Origin: Paenibacillus dakarensis
GTDB taxonomy: Bacteria > Bacillota > Bacilli > Paenibacillales > Paenibacillaceae
Length of the DNA: 64,000 nucleotides
NCBI RefSeq assembly: GCF_001373415.1
Contig: NZ_CDSE01000022.1
Location: 32,852 to 96,851, forward strand
Direction: 5' to 3'
The stretch's first letter is position 1. Every line of letters starts with the position of its first letter. The notes under the pieces are model-generated. The model saw only the letters and a program-made list of their open reading frames with translations. It made no database searches and was not told where the DNA came from. Position numbers and translations under genes: made by a program. This document shows positions 32,565-42,982 of this stretch, in pieces.

Positions 32565-33542
32565 ATGGCACAAATGAATATGAAAGAAGCAATTCGTGAC
32601 GCAATGCGCGTTGAATTGAACCGTGATCCAAACGTAGTCATCTTTGGTGAAGACGTAGGTAATGTCGGCGGTGTCTTCCGTGTAACAGAAGGCTTACAAA
32701 AAGAGTTCGGAGAAGAGCGCGTGTTTGACACGCCGCTGGCTGAATCCGCAATCGGCGGTATGGCAGTAGGTTTGGGTATCCAAGGCTTCCGTCCAATCGC
32801 TGAAATTCAGTTCGTAGGATTTATTTTTGAAGCACTTGACCAAATTGTGGTTCAGGCTGCTCGTATGCGTTACCGTTCCGGCGGTAAGTACAACTCTCCA
32901 ATTGTGTTCCGTACACCTTTCGGCGGCGGCGTTAAAGCTGCTGAGCTTCATACGGATTCTTTGGAAGGTTTGATTGCACAAAGTCCGGGTATTAAAGTTG
33001 TAGTTCCTTCTAACCCTTACGATGCTAAAGGTTTGCTGATCTCTGCGATCCGTGATAATGATCCGGTGTTCTTTATGGAACATTTGAACTTGTACCATGC
33101 ATTCCGTGCTGAAGTTCCAGAGGGTGAATATACTGTTGAACTTGGTAAAGCTAATGTTGTTCGTGAAGGTTCCGACGTTACGATCATCGCTTACGGCTTG
33201 ATGGTTCATACAGCAACGAAAGCAGCAGATGAGCTTGAGAAACAAGGGATTAAAGCTGAGGTCATTGACCTGCGTACCATTTCTCCAATCGACATCGATA
33301 CTCTGGTTGAATCTATTAAGAAAACAAACCGTGCCATCGTTGTTCAGGAAGCTCAGAAATCCTCGGGTGTTGCTGCAGAAGTTATTGCGCAAATTAACGA
33401 GAAAGCTATCCTGCACTTGGAAGCACCAGTACTTCGTGTGTCCGCACCTGACACCGTTTATGCATACGCGCAGATCGAGGACGCTTGGCTGCCGACACCT
33501 GCTCGCATCGTAGCAGCAGTAAATAAAGTAATGGAATTTTAA
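32565..33542 (+). CDS. pdhB: Pyruvate dehydrogenase E1 component, beta subunit
   Basis: 325 residues, the transketolase-like partner of PdhA. Begins [38 protein letters not shown] holds the ThDP-activating glutamate, followed by [16 protein letters not shown] and the ion-site region [21 protein letters not shown] is 7 nt before the ATG. 78 nt after pdhA. Confidence 0.97.
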   Translation: MAQMNMKEAIRDAMRVELNRDPNVVIFGEDVGNVGGVFRVTEGLQKEFGEERVFDTPLAESAIGGMAVGLGIQGFRPIAEIQFVGFIFEALDQIVVQAARMRYRSGGKYNSPIVFRTPFGGGVKAAELHTDSLEGLIAQSPGIKVVVPSNPYDAKGLLISAIRDNDPVFFMEHLNLYHAFRAEVPEGEYTVELGKANVVREGSDVTIIAYGLMVHTATKAADELEKQGIKAEVIDLRTISPIDIDTLVESIKKTNRAIVVQEAQKSSGVAAEVIAQINEKAILHLEAPVLRVSAPDTVYAYAQIEDAWLPTPARIVAAVNKVMEF

Positions 33543-33572
33543 TTGCAGTAATTATCTAGGGAGGTTTTTCAG

Positions 33573-34889
33573 TTGGCAAAATTTGAGTATCGTTTTCCAG
33601 AGCTGGGCGAAGGTTTGCATGAAGGTGAAATCATCAAAATGCATATCAAACCGGGCGACAAAGTAACAGACGACGACATCATCATGGAAGTACAAAACGA
33701 CAAGGCTGTCGTAGAGGTTCCTTGTCCCGTTAATGGTACGGTTCAAGAAGTTTTTGCCAAGGACGGTCAAGTCTGCCGCGTAGGTGAAGTTGTAGCAGTC
33801 ATTGACGCAGAAGGTGATATTCCTGAACAGGAAGTCCCTGCTGAAGAGCAATCCGCTCAAGAAGCTGATGCAGCAAAAGGCAGCGTTGATACGCAATCTT
33901 CTCCTGCAGCAAACGCTCCAGCGGATGCTAAAGAAGGCGGAGCAAATGCAGCTGCACCTGCCGCACCTAATAAAGACGTTTTAGCTACACCAAGCGTACG
34001 TAAATTTGCTCGTGAGCAAGGCGTTGATATTGCACAGGTTACTGGCAGCGGTAATAACGGTAAAATTACGCGTGAAGATGTAGAAGCATTTAAGAACGGT
34101 GGAGGTCAAGCAGCACCTGCAGCTCAAGAATCATCCGAGTCTAAAGCAGCAGCTCCTGCAGCAGCATCCGCAGCAGTTGACCCACGTGCTGAAGAAGAGC
34201 GCGTACCATTCAAAGGGATCCGTAAAGCAATCTCGAATGCGATGGTTAAATCAGCTTACACAGCTCCTCACGTTACAATTATGGACGAAGTGGATGTTAC
34301 CGAGCTGGTTGCGTTCCGTACCCGCATGAAGCCGATCGCTGAGAAAAAAGGCACAAAAGTTACTTATCTTCCATTCATCGTTAAAGCACTTGTTGCGGCT
34401 TGCCGTCAATTCCCTGCTTTGAACGCTATGATTGATGAAGAGAATAACGAAATTGTCTACAAAAAATACTACAATATCGGTATTGCTACAGATACAGACA
34501 ACGGACTGATTGTTCCAGTAATCAAAGATGCTGATCGTAAGAGCATCTGGATGATTGCTGATAGCATCCGTGATCTTGCTGGCCGTGGCCGCGATGGTAA
34601 ATTGAGCGCTAACGAAATGAGAGGCAGCACAATTTCTATCACGAATATCGGTTCCGCCGGCGGTATGTTCTTTACTCCGATCATCAACTTCCCTGAGGTT
34701 GCAATTTTGGGTACAGGACGTATTTCCGAAAAAGCAGTTGTTAAGAACGGAGAAATCGTGGCAGCACCAGTTATGGCATTGTCACTGAGCTTCGACCACC
34801 GTATTATCGACGGAGCAACAGCACAAAACTTTATGAATTACATTAAACAGCTGCTCGCTAACCCTGAGCTGCTTGTTATGGAGGTGTAA
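33573..34889 (+). CDS. pdhC: Dihydrolipoamide acetyltransferase (E2)
   Basis: 438-residue core of the pyruvate dehydrogenase complex. One lipoyl domain (1-~75; lipoylated Lys in VQNDKAVVEV), an Ala/Pro/Glu linker, an E1/E3-binding domain (LATPSVRKFAREQGVDIA, ~130-165), a second flexible linker, and the catalytic domain with SFDHRIIDGATA (His/Asp) near the end. TTG start with GGGAGG 7 nt upstream. Same length class as the Bacillus E2. Confidence 0.97.
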   Translation: MAKFEYRFPELGEGLHEGEIIKMHIKPGDKVTDDDIIMEVQNDKAVVEVPCPVNGTVQEVFAKDGQVCRVGEVVAVIDAEGDIPEQEVPAEEQSAQEADAAKGSVDTQSSPAANAPADAKEGGANAAAPAAPNKDVLATPSVRKFAREQGVDIAQVTGSGNNGKITREDVEAFKNGGGQAAPAAQESSESKAAAPAAASAAVDPRAEEERVPFKGIRKAISNAMVKSAYTAPHVTIMDEVDVTELVAFRTRMKPIAEKKGTKVTYLPFIVKALVAACRQFPALNAMIDEENNEIVYKKYYNIGIATDTDNGLIVPVIKDADRKSIWMIADSIRDLAGRGRDGKLSANEMRGSTISITNIGSAGGMFFTPIINFPEVAILGTGRISEKAVVKNGEIVAAPVMALSLSFDHRIIDGATAQNFMNYIKQLLANPELLVMEV

Positions 34890-34892
34890 CAT

Positions 34893-36317
34893 ATGGTAGT
34901 AGGAGACGCTTCTCTTGATATCGACACACTAGTCATTGGTGCAGGTCCTGGTGGATATGTGGCAGCCATTCGTGCTGCCCAGCTGGGTCAGAAAGTTCTG
35001 ATTGTAGACAAATCTGAAGTTGGCGGCGTATGTTTGAACCGCGGATGTATTCCATCCAAAGCGTTGATCTCTGCTGCTCACTCTTTTGAGTCTGCTAAGC
35101 ATGCTGAAGCTTTTGGTGTTAAAGTTGGTGAAGTATCTGTTGACTTTGCTAAAACACAAGAGTTTAAAAGCGGCGTTGTTAAGAAGCTGACAGGCGGCGT
35201 AGGCGCTCTGCTCAAAGGCAACAAAGTTGAAATTTTCAACGGCGAATGCATGTTCATTAACGAGAATGAAGCTCGCGTATTCAACGAGCATGAATCCCCT
35301 CGTTACCGTTTCAAAAACTGCATTATCGCTACGGGTTCCCGTCCGATCGAACTCAAAGCTTTCCCATTTGGCGGACGCATTCTGTCCTCTACAGAAGCTT
35401 TGGAACTGCAAGAGCTTCCTAAGAGCCTTGTTGTCATCGGCGGCGGTTATATCGGCGCTGAGCTTGGTCAAATGTTCTCTAAATTCGGAACTAAAGTTAC
35501 AATCATTGAAGGCATGGATTCCATTCTGAATGGTTTCGATCCAGATATGACTAAACTGGTTGCGAAGAACATGCAGAAGTCCGGTGTTGAAATCGTGACA
35601 AATGCAAAAGCTGAAAGTGCTGAGCAAACGGATAAAGACGTAACTGTGAAATATTCCGTAAATGGCGAAGCTAAAGAAGTTACTGCAGACTACTTGCTCG
35701 TAACGGTTGGACGTCGTCCTAACACGGATGGTGAGCTTGGTCTGGATCTGATCAACATTGAAATGACGGATCGCGGACTCGTTAAAGTTGACCACCAAGG
35801 ACGTACAAATCATCCTCATATCTTTGCGATTGGTGACATTGTTCCAGGTCCTGCTCTGGCACACAAAGCATCTTACGAAGGTAAGGTTGCTGCTGAAGCA
35901 ATCTCCGGAATGCCATCTGTTGTAGACTACAAAGTGGTTCCTGCTGTAGCCTTTACAGATCCTGAATGCTCCAGCGTAGGTATGACTGAAGCTCAAGCGA
36001 AAGAACAAGGCTACAAAGCAACATCCGCTAAGTTCCCATTCGCTGGTAACGGTCGTGCATTGTCCCTGAACAGCCCTGATGGCTTCGTGAAGATCGTAGC
36101 TGACGAAGAAACAGGTCTTGTACTCGGGGCTCACATTGCGGGTATTGAAGCTTCCAACCTGATTGCTGAGATTGGTCTTGCAATCGAAATGGGTGCAACA
36201 CTGGAAGATATCGCATTGACGATCCATGCTCACCCAACACTTGGTGAAATCGTGGCTGAAGGTGCTGAGCTTGTTCTTGGACATCCGATCCATGTAATGG
36301 CACCTCGCAAAAAGTAA
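34893..36317 (+). CDS. pdhD: Dihydrolipoamide dehydrogenase (E3)
   Basis: 474-residue FAD flavoprotein that reoxidises lipoamide with NAD+. FAD fold [17 protein letters not shown], redox disulfide [16 protein letters not shown] fold [19 protein letters not shown]-binding [18 protein letters not shown], and the His-Glu dyad in [12 protein letters not shown]. 3 nt after pdhC; terminator 30 nt after the stop. E3 is commonly shared with other 2-oxoacid complexes. Confidence 0.97.
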   Translation: MVVGDASLDIDTLVIGAGPGGYVAAIRAAQLGQKVLIVDKSEVGGVCLNRGCIPSKALISAAHSFESAKHAEAFGVKVGEVSVDFAKTQEFKSGVVKKLTGGVGALLKGNKVEIFNGECMFINENEARVFNEHESPRYRFKNCIIATGSRPIELKAFPFGGRILSSTEALELQELPKSLVVIGGGYIGAELGQMFSKFGTKVTIIEGMDSILNGFDPDMTKLVAKNMQKSGVEIVTNAKAESAEQTDKDVTVKYSVNGEAKEVTADYLLVTVGRRPNTDGELGLDLINIEMTDRGLVKVDHQGRTNHPHIFAIGDIVPGPALAHKASYEGKVAAEAISGMPSVVDYKVVPAVAFTDPECSSVGMTEAQAKEQGYKATSAKFPFAGNGRALSLNSPDGFVKIVADEETGLVLGAHIAGIEASNLIAEIGLAIEMGATLEDIALTIHAHPTLGEIVAEGAELVLGHPIHVMAPRKK

Positions 36318-36348
36318 CAACGAATAACGGCTGATTTCGGTCAGTTCA

Positions 36349-36401
36349 AGAGACTGTTCAGGCTGGTCTGACAAGACCCGGACTGAGCGGTCTCTTTTTT
36401 T
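36349..36401 (+). terminator. Terminator of pdhABCD
   Basis: AGAGAC...GTCTCT outer stem with an inner GGTCT/AGACC hairpin (36349-36395), then seven T. Confidence 0.85.
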
Positions 36402-36504
36402 ATAGACGATGCTTCGAAACAGGCACTATTTGTCGAATGTTGAGGGTATGGTAAACTTATATCTGATAAAGTTGATCATTTTGACATAATGAGGTGGATA
36501 TACG

Positions 36505-37299
36505 TTGAAAAATTACTTGGATTTGCTGCAGGATATTTTAGATCACGGGGTTGAAAAAGGAGATAGAACTGGCACAGGCACAACATCGGTATTTGGACGT
36601 CAGCTTCGGTTTGACCTCTCCAAGGGATTTCCGCTTGTTACTACGAAGCGAATTCATTTGAAATCCGTTGTGCATGAACTGCTCTGGTTCCTCAGTGGAG
36701 AAACGAATATCCGTTATCTGAAAGAAAATGGTGTCCGAATTTGGGATGAGTGGGCTGATGAGAATGGCGATTTAGGGCCGGTCTACGGATCACAATGGCG
36801 TGCCTGGGAAACGCCGGATGGTAAACATATCGATCAGATCGCGAATGTGATTAAATCGATCAAGAATAACCCGGATTCCCGTCGTCATATCGTCAGCGCA
36901 TGGAATGTAGCTGAGATCGACAATATGAAGCTGCCTCCTTGTCACTTTGTATTTCAGTTTTATGTTGCAGGCGGAAAATTGTCCTGTATGTTAACGATGC
37001 GTTCTGTAGATTCGTTCCTGGGCTTGCCTTTCAATATTGCCAGCTATGCTCTCCTAACGCATATGGTAGCCCAGCAGTGTGATCTTGAGGTAGGAGAGTT
37101 CATCTGGTCAGGCGGAGATGTCCATATATATTCCAATCATATGGAACAAGTGAAAACCCAGTTAGAACGCGAGCCTTATCCATTACCAACCCTTGTGATC
37201 AAGAGAAAGCCGGATAGTATCTTTGATTACGTCTATGAGGATTTCGAGTTTAAGGATTATCAGCACCATCCAACAATCAAGGCTATTGTAGCTGTTTAG
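36505..37299 (+). CDS. thyA: Thymidylate synthase
   Basis: Converts dUMP to dTMP using methylenetetrahydrofolate. 264 residues, the ThyA size. Motifs: [45 protein letters not shown], catalytic Cys in [12 protein letters not shown], and [17 protein letters not shown] start with GAGGTGG 7 nt upstream. Next to dfrA (20-nt gap), the classic pair: DHFR recycles the dihydrofolate that ThyA makes. A possible weak promoter is TTGTCG (36430-36435) with TGG-TAAACT (36452-36457). Confidence 0.97.
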   Translation: MKNYLDLLQDILDHGVEKGDRTGTGTTSVFGRQLRFDLSKGFPLVTTKRIHLKSVVHELLWFLSGETNIRYLKENGVRIWDEWADENGDLGPVYGSQWRAWETPDGKHIDQIANVIKSIKNNPDSRRHIVSAWNVAEIDNMKLPPCHFVFQFYVAGGKLSCMLTMRSVDSFLGLPFNIASYALLTHMVAQQCDLEVGEFIWSGGDVHIYSNHMEQVKTQLEREPYPLPTLVIKRKPDSIFDYVYEDFEFKDYQHHPTIKAIVAV

Positions 37300-37319
37300 A
37301 GGAGAAAGGGGACGGAAGC

Positions 37320-37814
37320 GTGAGTATATCGATGATCTGGGCGATGGGAAGAGATCAGGTGATTGGACGAAACGGCACGATGCCGTGGCATCTCCCGCGT
37401 GATATGGCTTTTTTTAGAGAGATGACGCTTAACAAAACGATATTGATGGGCAGGAAGACATGGGAATCCTTTGGAAGCAAGCCGCTGCCCAAGCGTACTA
37501 ATGTTGTGCTTACAAGGGATGAGAGCTTCTCTCTCTCACCTGAAGAAGGCACTGTTATCCATGATATTAAAGATGGAATTAAGCTGGGGCAGGACAGCGA
37601 ACTGATGGTCATTGGCGGAGCACAAATTTATGAGCAGATGCTTCCTTATGCAGACAAGCTTATCATCACTTTTATCGACTCCGATTTTGAAGGAGACACC
37701 TATTTTCCGGAAGTGGATTGGAACGATTGGACGGTTGTAAAGGAAGTGCCGGGAATAACGGATGAAAAGAATCCGTACTCCTATCGTTTTGTTACATATG
37801 AACGCAAAAAGTAA
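37320..37814 (+). CDS. dfrA: Dihydrofolate reductase
   Basis: 164-residue NADPH-dependent reductase of dihydrofolate. Begins MSISMIWAMGRDQVIGRNG, then TMPWHLPRDMAFFREMT (substrate Asp), MGRKTWESFGSKPLP and VIGGAQIYEQMLPYADKLI. GTG start following GGAGAAAGGGG. Cotranscribed with thyA. Confidence 0.96.
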   Translation: MSISMIWAMGRDQVIGRNGTMPWHLPRDMAFFREMTLNKTILMGRKTWESFGSKPLPKRTNVVLTRDESFSLSPEEGTVIHDIKDGIKLGQDSELMVIGGAQIYEQMLPYADKLIITFIDSDFEGDTYFPEVDWNDWTVVKEVPGITDEKNPYSYRFVTYERKK

Positions 37815-38131
37815 CATTATGCTATTACATTAATTCCCACTATTGTTTCGTATTTCTTTGTATGATAATACAAATGATTGTGCACATAATCCATTTCATA
37901 AGGGAAATAACAAATGCTACGATGTCCTTACATTACAGCAGAAATAAATCGCTGAATGACCAGACACCAAAGGCGATAAAAGTTTTTCTGCACCTGGATA
38001 GAAAATATAAATCAGGTGAAAGGCCTTTCAAGCCCTCTTATGATGATGGAGAATTTATAATTTATGATATGATGAAAAGTACAATCATACATGTAGATCA
38101 GCACGAAGAGAACGGATGGGGGATTAGTAGT
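37815..38131. other. Intergenic region upstream of gltD
   Basis: 317 AT-rich bases. The gltD frame stays open back to 37862, but the family start is at 38132 and the extra codons show no domain. TATGAT-like -10 elements occur at 38063-38073 without a good -35. No GltC-type or riboswitch consensus recognised. Confidence 0.4.
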
Positions 38132-39619
38132 ATGTCGACACCGACTGGATTTATGGAATATGAGCGAAAACTTCCGGCAGATCGTGATCCTGCTGAACGG
38201 ATTAAAGACTGGGAAGAGTTTCATAAGCATTTAGCGGAGGAGGAGCTTCAGACTCAGGGAGCCCGCTGTATGGATTGTGGAACACCGTATTGTCATACCG
38301 GGATCGAGATGTCAGGGGGCACTTCTGGTTGCCCGATACACAACTTGATTCCAGAGTGGAATAACCTTGTTTTTCGAGGGTTATGGAAAGAAGCACTTGA
38401 GCGTTTGCATAAAACGAATAACTTTCCGGAGTTTACCGGACGCGTATGCCCGGCACCTTGTGAGGGCTCCTGTACGGTAGGATTGATCGGGCAGCCGGTT
38501 ACGATCAAGAGTATCGAGCAGGCAATTATTGAAAAAGGCTTTGAAGAGGGCTGGGTTGTACCTGAACCGCCTGAGAAACGTACAGGTCGCAAGGTGGCGA
38601 TTGTCGGATCAGGCCCGGCTGGTCTGGCAGCTGCTGCGCAGCTGAACAAGGCAGGACACTCTGTTACCGTGTACGAGCGTGCTGACCGGGTGGGTGGCCT
38701 CCTAACGTATGGCATACCTTCAATGAAGCTGGATAAGGCTGTTGTTCAGCGCCGGGTAGAGCTGATGGAAGCCGAAGGTATCAAGTTTGTAGTCAACACC
38801 GAGATTGGAAAGGATATACCAGCGAAGCAGCTTGTCGATGAGTATGACGCTGTTGTGCTGTGCGGCGGATCAACGAAACCCCGTGAATTTAACATCGAGG
38901 GCAGCGACTTGAACGGTGTTCATTATGCGATGGAATATCTGAATGGTACGATTAAGAGTTATCTCGATTCAGGCCTGCAGGATGGGAACTATCTGTCTGC
39001 AGCAGGTAAGGATGTTATCGTCATCGGGGGCGGGGATACCGGTTCTGACTGCGTTGCCACTGCGCTCCGGCATGGATGCAGCAGTATCACACAATTTGGT
39101 ACTCATAAGCAAGCTCCGCTTGAACGTGACCCGATTGCCAATCCGTGGCCGCAGTTTCCAAATGTATATACGCTGGATTATGCACATGAGGAAGCAAAAG
39201 CATTGTTCGGACAGGACCCGCGGGAATTCTCCATCATGACTACTAAATTTGTTGGTGATGAGGCTGGAAACCTGAAGGAGCTGCATACGATTCAAATTGA
39301 GAGAATCGTGGATGAAACAGGGCGTAAAGTATATCGGCCTATCCCGGGAACAGAGAGCGTATTTCCTGCCCAGATGGCACTGATTGCGATTGGATTCGAC
39401 GGGCCGGAGCAGACACTTTTGGAGCAGCTTGGGCTTGAAAATGACCGCCGGTCGAACGTGAAGGCTCCTTACGGCAAATACACGACAAATGTAGATAAAG
39501 TATTCGCTGCGGGCGACATGCGCCGGGGCCAAAGCTTGGTCGTATGGGCTATTAATGAAGGACGGGAAGCTGCCCGTGAAGTAGATAAGTACTTGATGGG
39601 AAGCACCGTTTTGGTTTAA
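38132..39619 (+). CDS. gltD: Glutamate synthase, small (beta) subunit
   Basis: 495-residue flavoprotein that passes electrons from NADPH to the large GOGAT subunit for glutamate synthesis. Begins [20 protein letters not shown]; iron-sulfur cysteines in [13 protein letters not shown] and [12 protein letters not shown] fold [23 protein letters not shown] fold [20 protein letters not shown]-terminal [18 protein letters not shown]. Start chosen at ATG 38132, with GGGGG 9 nt upstream, because it matches the family N-terminus. No gltA is adjacent, so the large subunit must be elsewhere. Confidence 0.93.
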   Translation: MSTPTGFMEYERKLPADRDPAERIKDWEEFHKHLAEEELQTQGARCMDCGTPYCHTGIEMSGGTSGCPIHNLIPEWNNLVFRGLWKEALERLHKTNNFPEFTGRVCPAPCEGSCTVGLIGQPVTIKSIEQAIIEKGFEEGWVVPEPPEKRTGRKVAIVGSGPAGLAAAAQLNKAGHSVTVYERADRVGGLLTYGIPSMKLDKAVVQRRVELMEAEGIKFVVNTEIGKDIPAKQLVDEYDAVVLCGGSTKPREFNIEGSDLNGVHYAMEYLNGTIKSYLDSGLQDGNYLSAAGKDVIVIGGGDTGSDCVATALRHGCSSITQFGTHKQAPLERDPIANPWPQFPNVYTLDYAHEEAKALFGQDPREFSIMTTKFVGDEAGNLKELHTIQIERIVDETGRKVYRPIPGTESVFPAQMALIAIGFDGPEQTLLEQLGLENDRRSNVKAPYGKYTTNVDKVFAAGDMRRGQSLVVWAINEGREAAREVDKYLMGSTVLV

Positions 39620-39643
39620 ACCGGACTCATCCTATGGTATAAT
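39615..39643 (+). promoter_or_regulatory. Promoter-like element upstream of topB
   Basis: TTTAAA (39615-39620), 17 bp, TATAAT (39638-39643) with TGG (extended -10), overlapping the gltD stop. A terminator follows within about 20 nt of the predicted start, so only read-through would reach topB. Confidence 0.45.
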
Positions 39644-39662
39644 TAAATATCATTGTTTATAG

Positions 39663-39690
39663 GGACTTCGCTTTGGCGAAGTCCTTTTTT
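39663..39690 (+). terminator. Intrinsic terminator after gltD
   Basis: GGACTTCGC (39663-39671) / GCGAAGTCC (39676-39684), then six T. Confidence 0.9.
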
Positions 39691-39750
39691 GGAGTCTGTC
39701 TTGGGGAAGCTGCGGCTGTGCTGAGATAGAATAAGGGAAGGAGAGGTTAC

Positions 39751-42054
39751 GTGAAGACGCTGGTCATTGCCGAAAAACCGGACATGGGGCGAAACATCGC
39801 CGCGGTGATCGAACCTCGGGCCAAGAATAATCGGTCCTACATCGAAGGAGAGCATTATATTATCACGTGGGCGATCGGTCATCTGGTCGGACTGGCAGAG
39901 CCAGACGCTTATGATCCCAAATATAAGCGCTGGAACATCAGAGATTTACCGATTATCCCGGAACAATTCCGGATTGTTCCCAATCCGAAAACAAAAGATC
40001 AATTGAAAGTCATTGGAGACCTGGCAAAGCGCTGTGATCAAATTGTCAATGCTTGCGATGCCGGACGGGAAGGGCAGTATATTTTTGCCTTAATTCAGCA
40101 GCAGCTGAAATTACAACAGCCGGTGAAGCGGTTGTGGATTTCGGATTTGACTCCAGAAAGCATCGCTAATGGATTTGCTACACTGAAAGATGGCTCGGAA
40201 TTTGAATCCTTAACCTTAGCGGCCCGTGCGCGAAGTGAAGCAGATTGGCTGATCGGAATGAATGCTTCACGGGCATTTACGACAAGACATCAGACGTTGC
40301 TGTCGGTTGGCAGGGTTCAGACTCCGGTACTCGCACTGATCTATGACCGTCAGAAGGAGATCGAGGCGTTTGAATCGCAGACCTTCTATGATGTTAAAGC
40401 CACATTCCGGCAGGATTCTCTTGAATATGCGGGAACATGGCAGGGTGATCGATTAACCTCCCTGGAGAAATCTGATGAAATTGCAGCCAAGGTAAACGGC
40501 AAGGAAGGCTCAATTTCAAAATATGAGGTTAAAGAGACAAAGGATTATCCATTCAAGCTGTACGACCTGACACTCCTCCAACGTGAAGCGAATGCGAAAT
40601 ACGGATATTCGGCCAAGAAAACGCTGGACATAGCCCAAGGGCTGTATGAGCGTCACAAGATCATTTCATACCCGCGTACTAACTCCAATTATGTAAATGA
40701 GCAAAATATCGAGGGTATGCACAAAGCGCTCCATATGCTGAAATCGACGCCCTATAAGACGATGGCAGAAGGTGCTGAGCTGGATCGGGTACATAAGAAT
40801 AACAAGTCAGTTTGTAATCCGGAACGGGTAGAGGACCACCATGCCATCTTGCCAACCTTGAAGCGCCCAGGAACCCTTAGCAAGGAAGAGCAGAATATCT
40901 ACGATCTGATCATCATTCGATTCTTGTCTCACTTTTATCCGCCTGCCATGTATAAACAGCATACGGTGCTTACAGAGGTGGAAGGCGAGACATTCAAGAC
41001 GAATATCAAGGAGCTCTTGTCGCTTGGCTGGAAGGTATTGATTCAGCAGGATAAGGAACGGAAGACATCCAAATCTTCCGGAAAAAAAGGAAAAGCAGAA
41101 GAGGAAGAGGAGTCCCAGGAGTGGAATGATCGCTCTTTCGACATTCAGCCGGACAAGCCGGTGCTTTGTACCAAGACTGAGGTCAAGGAAAAGGCAACCC
41201 AACCGCCAAAGAGTTACACGGAGGGTACACTGCTGAAAGCGATGGAGAGCGCTGGCAAGTCGATTGAGAACGAAGAGCTGCGTGATGTCATGAAAGACAG
41301 CGGCCTGGGAACCCCTGCGACGAGAGCGGCAACCATTGAGAGGCTCAAAAATGTGGGTTACATTACGATGCAGGGCAAAAGGATTACCGTGACACAAAAA
41401 GGACGGACAGCCATCGAGCTCATTCGACATGCTGGTGTAGAGCTATTGGCCTCTCCTGAAATGACAGGCCAGTGGGAAAGACGGCTGCATCAAATATCGA
41501 AAGGGGAAGCTTCTGCAGACGTATTTATGAAGAATGTGCAGAGGTTTACGATCTCCATTATTGACAAGGTATCGACGCAGAGACCGGCACCGCCTTCCAT
41601 GTTCGGAAATGAAGAGGATACGAAAGGTAAAGGCGGACGGGGTTCTGCACGGAAGCGCGGCTCAACGGGTGACAGTAAATCCTCCGCTCGATCCACGACT
41701 AAAAGCAGCGGGAAATCCTTAGCAACATCATCTGCCGCCGATAGCCAAGGCTCCGGGGCTCGGGTTCCGCTTGGGGAATGCCCGGTTCCCGGCTGTGGAG
41801 GACAGATCATTGAAGGGCGCAAGGGCTACGGCTGTACTCATTTTAAAACAGGCTGTAAGTTTGTAATATGGAAAGAATTCGCCGGCAAGAATATTTCACA
41901 GGCTATGCTGAAATCCCTGCTTACAGGCGGTCGTACACAGCTGCTTACGTTTAAAGAGAAGAACGGCAATTCCTTTAAAGCAAGGATTGTATTAAATCAA
42001 GCCGGCAGCGGACAGTTAACGGTTGAACGCGAAAGTACGGGATCAGCTATTTAA
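39751..42054 (+). CDS. topB: DNA topoisomerase III
   Basis: Type IA topoisomerase that decatenates DNA by single-strand passage. 767 residues. Toprim domain: VIAEKPDMGRNIAAV with catalytic Glu, and DAGREGQYIF. Active-site Tyr in IISYPRTNSNYV (~310). C-terminal part: a Ser/Lys/Arg-rich low-complexity linker (~620-670), then a zinc-finger-like module with CPVPGCGG and GYGCTHFKTGCKF. Slightly longer than B. subtilis TopB because of the linker. GTG start with AAGGAGAGG upstream. Confidence 0.95.
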   Translation: MKTLVIAEKPDMGRNIAAVIEPRAKNNRSYIEGEHYIITWAIGHLVGLAEPDAYDPKYKRWNIRDLPIIPEQFRIVPNPKTKDQLKVIGDLAKRCDQIVNACDAGREGQYIFALIQQQLKLQQPVKRLWISDLTPESIANGFATLKDGSEFESLTLAARARSEADWLIGMNASRAFTTRHQTLLSVGRVQTPVLALIYDRQKEIEAFESQTFYDVKATFRQDSLEYAGTWQGDRLTSLEKSDEIAAKVNGKEGSISKYEVKETKDYPFKLYDLTLLQREANAKYGYSAKKTLDIAQGLYERHKIISYPRTNSNYVNEQNIEGMHKALHMLKSTPYKTMAEGAELDRVHKNNKSVCNPERVEDHHAILPTLKRPGTLSKEEQNIYDLIIIRFLSHFYPPAMYKQHTVLTEVEGETFKTNIKELLSLGWKVLIQQDKERKTSKSSGKKGKAEEEEESQEWNDRSFDIQPDKPVLCTKTEVKEKATQPPKSYTEGTLLKAMESAGKSIENEELRDVMKDSGLGTPATRAATIERLKNVGYITMQGKRITVTQKGRTAIELIRHAGVELLASPEMTGQWERRLHQISKGEASADVFMKNVQRFTISIIDKVSTQRPAPPSMFGNEEDTKGKGGRGSARKRGSTGDSKSSARSTTKSSGKSLATSSAADSQGSGARVPLGECPVPGCGGQIIEGRKGYGCTHFKTGCKFVIWKEFAGKNISQAMLKSLLTGGRTQLLTFKEKNGNSFKARIVLNQAGSGQLTVERESTGSAI

Positions 42055-42076
42055 CGTATTGGTACAGATATATCCG

Positions 42077-42113
42077 AGCAGGCCATGCTTTTATGATGGG
42101 CCTGCTTTTTTTT
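42077..42113 (+). terminator. Terminator of topB
   Basis: AGCAGGCC (42077-42084) / GGCCTGCT (42099-42106) and eight T. Confidence 0.9.
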
Positions 42114-42128
42114 CTTTGATCTGCACAA

Positions 42129-42170
42129 TAAAAAGGCTGTCCCTTCCTTTAGCGAGGAATAGGACAGCCA
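42129..42170 (-). terminator. Terminator of the minus-strand HAD gene
   Basis: GGCTGTCC (42135-42142) / GGACAGCC (42162-42169); on the minus strand followed by five T. Confidence 0.85.
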
Positions 42171-42179
42171 TTATTTGCT

Positions 42180-42932
42180 CTATGAAGTAGCTCTTGCATT
42201 TGCACTTCCTAAAATGATTTCAGGAACTTCAGTTAATGCCGATACGGTATATAATACATTGTGCGGTTCTTGTTTGAGTTCAACAAGATTGTAGTGCCAT
42301 TCCCTCTGCTGTTTAATATAAATGCTGTTAATTCCAGCAGTAAGGGCAGGGACGACATCTGTTCGCAATGAATTGCCAATCATCCACGTAAGAGAGCGGT
42401 TGAATTGTCCAAAAGTCAGTATTTCTTCAAGTGCTTTCAGATTTTTATGCTGGCGGATATAAATCCGGTCTTCAAAGAAATCAGCAAGCTTCATCTGTTC
42501 AATCTTCCGCTTTTGGATTCGGTTTTCTCCTCCAGTGTATAAATGCAGCTGATGACCCTCACTTTGTAAGGTGTCCAGCGTTTCAACCATACCAGGGTAG
42601 GGTTCAACTTCATGATCGTAAACGCTGAGTCCCAGCTTGAAGAGCTGCTCTTCCTCGTGAAGGACAGGTGTTTTGCGGTGCTCCTTACAGAAAAAACGAT
42701 ACGTATCAATCAGTGATTGAGGAAAGTTTGCACTGGCAAATCCAAGCTTGTCTACGCCAGCAACATCAATCTCCATCTGTTTATTACGAACCTGTTCTAC
42801 CGTTACTCCATAAGTCTGAAACCATTTCTTCATTAAATCAAAAAATTCTTCGAGAATGATATCAAAGTACTTGTTACAGTGAATTAAAGTGTCATCCATG
42901 TCAAAAATGATGTGTTGTGAATCTTTGTTCAT
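42180..42932 (-). CDS. HAD-superfamily hydrolase
   Basis: 250 residues from ATG 42932 (MNKDSQHIIFDMDDTL), with AAAGGAGTG 7 nt upstream; an in-frame start seven codons earlier is less well placed. Motif I IIFDMDDTLIHC, motif II HLYTGGEN, Lys in the third motif region (YIRQHKNLKALEE), motif IV WMIGNSLRTDVVPA, with a helical cap between I and II. Motif II has Thr followed by GG, as in many phosphatases. Substrate unknown. Confidence 0.87.
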   Translation of the reverse strand: MNKDSQHIIFDMDDTLIHCNKYFDIILEEFFDLMKKWFQTYGVTVEQVRNKQMEIDVAGVDKLGFASANFPQSLIDTYRFFCKEHRKTPVLHEEEQLFKLGLSVYDHEVEPYPGMVETLDTLQSEGHQLHLYTGGENRIQKRKIEQMKLADFFEDRIYIRQHKNLKALEEILTFGQFNRSLTWMIGNSLRTDVVPALTAGINSIYIKQQREWHYNLVELKQEPHNVLYTVSALTEVPEIILGSANARATS

Positions 42933-42982
42933 CTTTCGCACTCCTTTATCCAATTACATCTATATATTGTGTTTGTTCTCGT

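Noticed and set aside
34929..36374. A 481-codon open frame antisense to pdhD (and a 346-codon one antisense to pdhA, 31533-32573)
   Set aside because: They arise because the sense genes, with strong codon bias, rarely use TTA, CTA or TCA, which would be stops on the other strand. They have no ribosome site and no recognisable domain.
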